Assembly: GCA_012510755.1 (NCBI GenBank)
Contig: JAAZHL010000073.1
Location: forward strand, 1 to 16,056
Reading direction: 5' to 3'
Length of the DNA: 16,056 nt
Origin: Leucobacter sp.
Lineage (GTDB): Bacteria; Actinomycetota; Actinomycetes; Actinomycetales; Microbacteriaceae
Part shown: one piece after another, positions 11,908 through 16,056 of the stretch
Numbering within the stretch: the first letter of the stretch is position 1
Layout: the number at the start of each line of letters is the position of its first letter
Position numbers and translations under genes: made by a program
Notes under the pieces: model-generated
What the model saw: only the letters and a program-made list of their open reading frames with translations
Told to the model about the DNA's origin: nothing
The model's database searches: none

Positions 11908-13257
11908 CTATTCGGTTGCCTCCGCAGCCTCGGGCGCTGGCTGGCACACGGCCAGCTCGCTGAGACGGGCAGCCTGGTCTTCTGCAGTCCACGAGAGGTC
12001 AGCCTGGGCGAGCGCTGCGAGCTCGAATGCGAGTGCGCGCACGAATGCCGAGCCCGCGCTCGAGTTGTTCAGCGCTATGACCACCGTGAGCCCGCTTGCG
12101 GGGTCATGGTAGCTGGCAGTGAGTGTGCCCGTGATTGCGCCACTCATGCCATAGAGGCTGCTTTGCTTTTCGAGTCCGAACGTCCAGCCGTCGGTCACGG
12201 GCTCTACCTCTTCGGCAGGAGCCTCCGCCGGCTCTGCACCCTCTTCAGGCTCGGGCGGAGGCGGCACCGAGAGCGTGGTGACCAATTCGGTTGCTTCTTC
12301 GTTACCGAAGGCGCCTGACAGGTAGCTCTCGTAGAATCGCTTCAGGTCTGAGACAGTCGTCACCGTCGCGCCAGCCCCACCGAGAATAGAGGGCGACACC
12401 TGCGTGACTGCTACAGGTTCAGCGGGCACCGTTGTGCCCTCTTCTTCGCCCGGTACCGTGCACACTGGGGCACCGCCAGATGAGACATAGGTGAGGCCGG
12501 TCATGCCGTTCTCAGGCAACTCGACCTGAGTGAGTACATCAGTCGGATAGGAACTCGCACGCATGGCGGCGGGCGTGAAGACGTGGCGCTCGAGCAGATT
12601 GCTCATCGATTCGCCGGTAACCTGCTTCAGGGCACGCGCGAGCACGAGAGCGTTGGTGTCAGCAACCTGCTGCGCGGCCCCGGGCTCTGCCAGGGGTGAG
12701 TGCGCAAGTGATTGCGCGAGCAGTTCGCGATCTGACCATGGCCGAGTGGGGTTGTTGATGAAGACGTCACGCAAATTGGCGGACTTGAAGTCTGCCAGAC
12801 CCGAGGTCGCCTCACAGAGCTGCCTGTAGGTGATGTCTTCGAGCCCCACCTGACGTGGCAGGTCGGCCGAAACCTTGCGATCAAGCTTGAGTGTGCCGTC
12901 TGTGACAAGGTCAAGCAGCAGCGCACACATGACGGGTTGCGACGCTTGCGCGGCGCGAATGGGCGAGCCGGCGGTCACGTCTTCACCGTATGCGGTCACG
13001 TATTCGCCTGAGCTGGTCCACACGCCAACGATGGCGGCGGTTGAGCCGCTGAGTTGCATAGCGTTTGCGACCGCAGTGTCGATGTTGCTCGCAAGATCTG
13101 CGGTCACGGTATTCGCCGCGTCGTCTCCGGCGACAAACGGGCCGTCGGTGCACGCAGTGAGGCTGAGGGTGACAGCGGTCAACAGTGAGATGGTGGCGAC
13201 GCTGAGTCGTCGGGTGCGTTTGGCAGCCACAGAACCCCGATCTCGATATATGGGCAT
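11908..13257 (-). CDS. Lipoprotein of the serine beta-lactamase/DD-peptidase fold, catalytic motifs lost
   Basis: Secreted lipoprotein of 449 residues: basic n-region, hydrophobic core (about 18-32), lipobox LTAC with C36. The rest aligns by eye with class C beta-lactamase/D-Ala-D-Ala carboxypeptidase relatives: VGVWTSSGEYVTAYG (77-91), the LLLDLVTDGTLKLDRKVSADLP block (113-134), ATSGLADF (150-157), ALKQVTGESM (209-218), GGAGATVTTVSDLKRF (293-308) and HDPASGLTVVIALNN (384-398). All three active-site motifs are changed: at the SxxK position Q104 and Q107 replace Ser and Lys; at YxN the residues are V198 and D200; the HxG near the end is M371-S-G373. It is therefore probably not a hydrolase, but perhaps a peptidoglycan- or protein-binding surface lipoprotein. 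An acidic Pro/Glu-rich insert (331-355) follows. The frame is intact, so this looks like divergence, not decay. The start could instead be the GTG at residue 10. Confidence 0.85.
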   Translation of the reverse strand: MPIYRDRGSVAAKRTRRLSVATISLLTAVTLSLTACTDGPFVAGDDAANTVTADLASNIDTAVANAMQLSGSTAAIVGVWTSSGEYVTAYGEDVTAGSPIRAAQASQPVMCALLLDLVTDGTLKLDRKVSADLPRQVGLEDITYRQLCEATSGLADFKSANLRDVFINNPTRPWSDRELLAQSLAHSPLAEPGAAQQVADTNALVLARALKQVTGESMSNLLERHVFTPAAMRASSYPTDVLTQVELPENGMTGLTYVSSGGAPVCTVPGEEEGTTVPAEPVAVTQVSPSILGGAGATVTTVSDLKRFYESYLSGAFGNEEATELVTTLSVPPPPEPEEGAEPAEAPAEEVEPVTDGWTFGLEKQSSLYGMSGAITGTLTASYHDPASGLTVVIALNNSSAGSAFVRALAFELAALAQADLSWTAEDQAARLSELAVCQPAPEAAEATE

Positions 13258-13268
13258 AGAACGTAGCG

Positions 13269-13274
13269 AGTCTA
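13269..13274 (-). promoter_or_regulatory. Candidate -10 element of the lipoprotein gene
   Basis: TAGACT on the minus strand (13274-13269), eleven bases before the ATG at 13257, implying a leader of only a few bases. No Shine-Dalgarno sequence is seen. Confidence 0.35.
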
Positions 13275-13362
13275 CCGCGGCAGGCTGTGAGTTCGTTTGC
13301 GCGTGAAACAGTCGATTTTCAGGGCGTCGGGCATGAAGGAATGAGCAAGGACGTTAGCATAC

Positions 13363-13375
13363 TTCATCTGATGAA
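13363..13375. promoter_or_regulatory. Palindrome upstream of the heme oxygenase gene
   Basis: TTCATC-T-GATGAA, a perfect six-base-arm dyad about 40 bases before the heme oxygenase start and eight bases before the iron-box candidate. It may be a second operator; no regulator can be named. Confidence 0.35.
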
Positions 13376-13382
13376 TGATGCA

Positions 13383-13402
13383 TAGTGAGGCAAACCTTAC
13401 TA
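13383..13402 (+). promoter_or_regulatory. Candidate DtxR/IdeR-type iron box
   Basis: TAGTGAGG-CAAA-CCTTACTA is an inverted repeat with seven of eight arm positions matching, and its AGG...CCT core with flanking TTAG-like ends resembles the actinobacterial iron-regulator consensus. It ends within the probable -10 (TAAAGT, 13401-13406) of the heme oxygenase gene, the expected place for repression in iron-replete cells. DtxR control of hmuO in Corynebacterium diphtheriae is the precedent. Confidence 0.55.
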
Positions 13403-13406
13403 AAGT
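13401..13406 (+). promoter_or_regulatory. Candidate -10 element of the heme oxygenase gene
   Basis: TAAAGT, six bases before the GTG at 13413, fits the leaderless pattern. A purine/GT-rich stretch between them could only act as a poor Shine-Dalgarno sequence. Confidence 0.4.
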
Positions 13407-13412
13407 GGTGGG

Positions 13413-14510
13413 GTGACTGATTTTGAATCGACTGTAATTGACGCTGTTACCGGGCATATGAACGGCGACCACCCCGAAGATAACCTGCTGATTGTTCGAG
13501 CATTCGGCGCGCCCGATGCGACGGCGAGCAAGATGGTTGGTCTTGATGCGCATGGTGGCACCTGGCATGTCACTGACCCGAGCGGCGAACGTGAGGTGCG
13601 CGTAGCGTGGCCGAGTGGCGCGATCAGCGAGCGCCCCGAGATTCGACGTGAGGTCGTTGCGCTCTACCATGCGGCTTGCGAGAAGCTCGGTGTGCCGGCG
13701 CGCGAAGAGCACGCACCCAGTGCCGGGGCACACGGGGCGCACGCACATGGCGCTCACGGAGACGCGGCAGCGCACGGCGACGCCCACGGCGCTGCACACC
13801 CCCACGGCGGTGGCGACGCACACGGTGGCGGCCACCCGCACGCCAAGCCCGAAGACGACGGCACCTTCTCGTTCGCCATTCGCTCAGCAACCTGGGGCGA
13901 CCACGGCGACAGCGAGGGCACGACCGTCATGGAAGACATCATGCGCATGCGCGCCCCCATCGAGGTCTACACCGACCTCGTGGTGCAGCACTACTTCATG
14001 TACGAGGCGCTCGAGGCAGCGGCCGAGCAGCTCGCTGCTGATCCTCGTTATGCAGCATTGCACCCGGCCGCCCTCGTTCGTGAGCAGCAGCTCGCCGAAG
14101 ACCTTGAGCTGCTGCTTGGCGAGAAATGGCGAGAGAAGGTGCAGGCGGTGCCTGCGACAAAGGCATACGCGGATCGCATTCGCGAAGTCGCCGCCGAAGG
14201 CTGGCTGCCAGGCATCATCGCGCACCACTACACCCGCTACCTCGGTGACCTGTCAGGCGGGCAGATGATCGCAAAGCGCGTAAAGAAGCAACACGGGTTC
14301 GACCGCGCGGGCGTTGCGTTCTATGACTTCACAGAACTCGGCAGCATTGCAGAGTTCAAGCAGACCTATCGCTCGATTCTCGACGAACTTGGTGAGTCTC
14401 TCGATGCCAGTGAGCGCGAGCGCATGGTCGACGAGGTGCGCGCTGCGTATCGATTCAATACTGAGGTGTTTCTTGACATGCAGAACGACCGCCAGTCCCT
14501 CGCCGTCTGA
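13413..14510 (+). CDS. Heme oxygenase with N-terminal DUF2470 domain and His-rich linker
   Basis: Protein of 365 residues in three parts. Residues 1-95 form a DUF2470-type heme-utilisation domain (TGHMNGDHPEDNLLIVRAF, typical of HugZ-like proteins). Residues 100-143 are a Gly/Ala/His linker with twelve histidines in 44 residues. Residues about 150-360 are a biliverdin-forming heme oxygenase close to Corynebacterium HmuO: probable proximal heme ligand H164, EVYTDLVVQHYFMYEALE, AHHYTRYLGDLSGGQ (270-284) with the distal Gly278/Asp279 pair, and a C-terminal helix with FNTEVFLDM. By family it cleaves heme to biliverdin, CO and iron using O2 and reductant. The linker could bind metal or heme. The GTG start at 13413 is supported by TAAAGT six bases upstream, and an iron box overlaps the promoter, so expression probably rises in iron starvation. 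No heme transporter gene is adjacent. Confidence 0.92.
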   Translation: MTDFESTVIDAVTGHMNGDHPEDNLLIVRAFGAPDATASKMVGLDAHGGTWHVTDPSGEREVRVAWPSGAISERPEIRREVVALYHAACEKLGVPAREEHAPSAGAHGAHAHGAHGDAAAHGDAHGAAHPHGGGDAHGGGHPHAKPEDDGTFSFAIRSATWGDHGDSEGTTVMEDIMRMRAPIEVYTDLVVQHYFMYEALEAAAEQLAADPRYAALHPAALVREQQLAEDLELLLGEKWREKVQAVPATKAYADRIREVAAEGWLPGIIAHHYTRYLGDLSGGQMIAKRVKKQHGFDRAGVAFYDFTELGSIAEFKQTYRSILDELGESLDASERERMVDEVRAAYRFNTEVFLDMQNDRQSLAV

Positions 14511-14569
14511 ACCGCTCACTGTTTTTGACCTGTCCGATTTTGATATGTGCCCGTGCCCGAAGCATGCTG

Positions 14570-14600
14570 GAATCTGACGTTTGCCCGAATCTTACGTTGG
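14570..14600 (+). repeat. Two direct repeats before the acyltransferase gene
   Basis: GAATCTGACGTTTG (14570-14583) and GAATCTTACGTTGG (14587-14600) agree at 12 of 14 positions at a 17-base period. The second contains TACGTT (14593-14598), a possible -10 for the gene starting at 14615. They could be binding sites for an activator or a chance duplication. Confidence 0.4.
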
Positions 14601-14614
14601 TTCGGCGCTGATAC

Positions 14615-15712
14615 ATGACTGACTCAGTCGTGACCTCGGTCACCCCAAAACCGCGGGTGGCAGTGTGGGACAATGCGCGCTTCGTGCTCATCGTGTTGGT
14701 CGTAGTCGCGCACGGGATCTCGACCATTCGCACACAGACCGACCTCGGGTATTGGACCTACACGTTCATCTACCTGTTTCACATGCCTGCCTTTATCGCG
14801 TTGGCGGGAATGTTCTCGAAGGCAGAAGTTACACCGCGTGCGGCACGTTCGACGGTGCAATTGCTTGTCACCTGGCTGACCTGGGAAGTCATCTGGGCGC
14901 TGATCCATTTCTTTGCGAGCGGGCGGGATCTCCCTGAGAGCTGGCTCGTGTCACCCGCCTGGACGCTGTGGTTCTTGGTGACGCTCGCCACGATGCGCAT
15001 TCTGTTGCCCTACGTGATGCAGTTGCGACATCCGCTCGTGTTTTCGGTGGTGCTCGCGCTTTTCGCGGGGCTGAGCCCGGCGGTCGGCACGCAGTTTTCG
15101 GCCTCGCGCACGCTCTGTTTTTTGCCGTTTTTTGTCGCGGGATATCTCGCATTGCACCGCGGCTGGCTGCACGGTGACTGGTTCATGCGGCCGCGTCGCT
15201 CGCTGCGATTTGCCGCGGTCGCAGTGCTCGGGGTGATTGCTGCGGCGGTGGCGGTGCTCGCCCCGTTGCGTCGTGAGTGGCGCATCGACACGTGGCTGGT
15301 GTGGCGCGATGACTATGCGTGGTTGTTCGACCGCGCACCGATCTTTGGCTGGGCTCCCGACGCCTGGTGGTCGACCGCGCTCGCCGGTTCAGCTGTGCGT
15401 CTCGGGTTTTTGGTGGTGGCGGCGGTCATGATCCTCGCGCTTCTTGTGCTCGTGCCGCGTGGCCAGGGGTTCTTCACGGTGTGGGGAACGCGCACGCTGT
15501 ACGTGTACTTGTTGCACGGGCCAATCATCTCGTATTTGCGGGCTTCGGGATTGGCTGATTGGTTCGGCGAATTCGGTAGTGCGGGCGTGCTGATGTTGTT
15601 CGCGGTTGGCACGGCAATTACTGTGGTGCTGTCGATGACCTGGGTGACGAAGGTGTTTCGACCGGTGATTGAGCCGCGCCTTGACGCGATATTTGCGCGC
15701 GAGCCGCGGTAG
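14615..15712 (+). CDS. Membrane acyltransferase, acyltransferase-3 family (fucose 4-O-acetylase-like)
   Basis: Integral membrane protein of 365 residues with about ten hydrophobic helices. The N-terminus has the family signature WDNARFVLIVLVVVAHG (18-34), the equivalent of the D-x-x-R...H motif, with D19, R22 and the likely catalytic H33. FIYLFHMPAFIALAGMFSK (about 51-69), a WTLWFLVTL segment and YVYLLHGPII near the C-terminus also match members that O-acetylate sugars. By family it transfers acyl groups (usually acetyl) to extracytoplasmic polysaccharide, glycolipid or antibiotic substrates; nothing in the context indicates which. The ATG at 14615 has no clear Shine-Dalgarno sequence; TACGTT 16 bases upstream may be the -10. 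It follows the heme oxygenase gene by 104 bases on the same strand, without sign of a shared function. Confidence 0.9.
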   Translation: MTDSVVTSVTPKPRVAVWDNARFVLIVLVVVAHGISTIRTQTDLGYWTYTFIYLFHMPAFIALAGMFSKAEVTPRAARSTVQLLVTWLTWEVIWALIHFFASGRDLPESWLVSPAWTLWFLVTLATMRILLPYVMQLRHPLVFSVVLALFAGLSPAVGTQFSASRTLCFLPFFVAGYLALHRGWLHGDWFMRPRRSLRFAAVAVLGVIAAAVAVLAPLRREWRIDTWLVWRDDYAWLFDRAPIFGWAPDAWWSTALAGSAVRLGFLVVAAVMILALLVLVPRGQGFFTVWGTRTLYVYLLHGPIISYLRASGLADWFGEFGSAGVLMLFAVGTAITVVLSMTWVTKVFRPVIEPRLDAIFAREPR

Positions 15713-15743
15713 CGAGACCTGCGGCAGACCGCGGAGATCCTGC

Positions 15744-15875
15744 GCCTAGCCTCCAGCGAGTCTTTGCTGACGCCTGAGCCGCGCCTGCACCGAAACTTGC
15801 GCCGCGCCTGGGCCGAGCCCCCGCCGGTGCCTAGCCTCCACCGACACCTGCGCCGTGCCCCCGCCGACACCTGCG
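15744..15875. repeat. Diverged intergenic repeats
   Basis: GCCTAGCCTCCA occurs at 15744-15755 and 15829-15840; CCGACACCTGCG occurs at 15841-15852 and 15864-15875 (23-base period). Between them are further CCGCGCCTG-like words. A decayed repeat array downstream of the acyltransferase gene. Confidence 0.5.
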
Positions 15876-16028
15876 GTTTGGGGGTGTTTCTGCGATTAGT
15901 GACCTGCTCTTGGGGGTTTTGGGGTTGTTTTGGGCAGATCGGTTGCGTTGCGGCTGAGGGGCGAGGATCGCGCCGCCCCGATCGCACCAGACCGCGCGAA
16001 CTCCGAGCCGCCAATGCGGAAGCTTCCG

Positions 16029-16056
16029 AGTCCGCTTTGCCAAGTCCGCTCTGCCA
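16029..16056. repeat. 14-bp tandem repeat at the window edge
   Basis: AGTCCGCTTTGCCA (16029-16042) is followed at once by AGTCCGCTCTGCCA (16043-16056), one substitution apart. The array may continue beyond the window. Confidence 0.55.

Larger units (their letters stand above)
15713..16056. other. Gene-free, repeat-rich tail of the window
   Basis: No convincing gene lies in this stretch; open frames on both strands are low-complexity and lack start signals or recognisable domains. The left part is C/G-rich with diverged short repeats. The middle (15875-15934) has long G and T runs (GGGGG at 15910-15930 region) reminiscent of, but not meeting, a G-quadruplex pattern. The right end enters a 14-bp tandem repeat that runs off the window. 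Confidence 0.5.

Noticed and set aside
13741..13845. In-frame tandem DNA repeat encoding the His-rich linker as a sequencing or assembly artefact
   Set aside because: The codons vary and the repeat is irregular, the frame is intact on both sides, and both flanking domains are complete.
15877..15934. G-quadruplex in the G/T-rich tail
   Set aside because: Only three G-runs are close together; the fourth needs a loop of more than 25 bases.
15313..16014. 233-codon minus-strand open frame in the right tail
   Set aside because: Half overlaps the acyltransferase gene in antisense and the rest is low-complexity repeat sequence.

Overview
The window is a high-G+C chromosomal segment of an actinobacterium, most likely a member of the Microbacteriaceae (Leucobacter-like). 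The support is dense coding with strong G/C third-position bias, mixed GTG and ATG starts, several genes whose only upstream signal is a TANNNT hexamer 5-7 bases before the start codon (the leaderless-mRNA pattern common in Actinomycetota), and protein relatives typical of that group. The genus is inference only.

Left part (1-4664). A two-component system on the minus strand (histidine kinase 702-2060, NarL/LuxR-type response regulator 1-705, cut by the window edge) is divergent from an ABC-2 type exporter (ATPase 2234-3142, permease 3139-4263). Both pairs are coupled by 4-base ATGA overlaps. The arrangement suggests a sensor pair controlling an efflux or envelope-stress exporter. A small S4-domain RNA-binding protein (4302-4664, minus) converges on the permease.

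Middle part (4665-7954). A YigZ/IMPACT family protein (4919-5545), a 14-helix DHA2-type MFS exporter (5613-7076) and, convergent with it by a 4-base stop-codon overlap, an exonuclease III homologue (7073-7954, minus). The gap at 4665-4918 holds three copies of a GTCGGAG motif, two of them inverted.

Accessory insert (about 7985-10357). A two-gene restriction-modification candidate: a D12-class DNA adenine methylase (8135-9127) followed after 9 bases by a winged-helix/HNH/zinc-ribbon endonuclease (9137-9826). The HNH gene is visibly lower in G+C than its surroundings. The module is bounded by REP-like repeat units that share an exact 14-bp word (8045-8058 and 10152-10165). Downstream come hairpins, a frameshifted C-terminal scrap of a DDE transposase, and 13-bp tandem repeats resembling an IS terminus. 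This is the clearest transferred segment in the window.

Right part (10358-16056). A CurA-type NADPH oxidoreductase (10358-11362); a 430-base gene-free stretch full of hairpins and tRNA-end fragments; tRNA-Gly(CCC) (11791-11861, minus); a lipoprotein with a serine beta-lactamase/DD-peptidase fold that has lost all three catalytic motifs (11908-13257, minus); an unusual heme oxygenase with an N-terminal DUF2470 domain and a histidine-rich linker behind a probable iron-regulator box (13413-14510); a membrane acyltransferase (14615-15712); and a repeat-rich non-coding tail.

The most notable points are the intact-length pseudoenzyme lipoprotein, the three-part heme oxygenase with its iron box, the restriction-modification insert between shared repeats, and the duplicated tRNA-Gly 3' end with its own second terminator, which looks like the scar of an excised or decayed integrative element.
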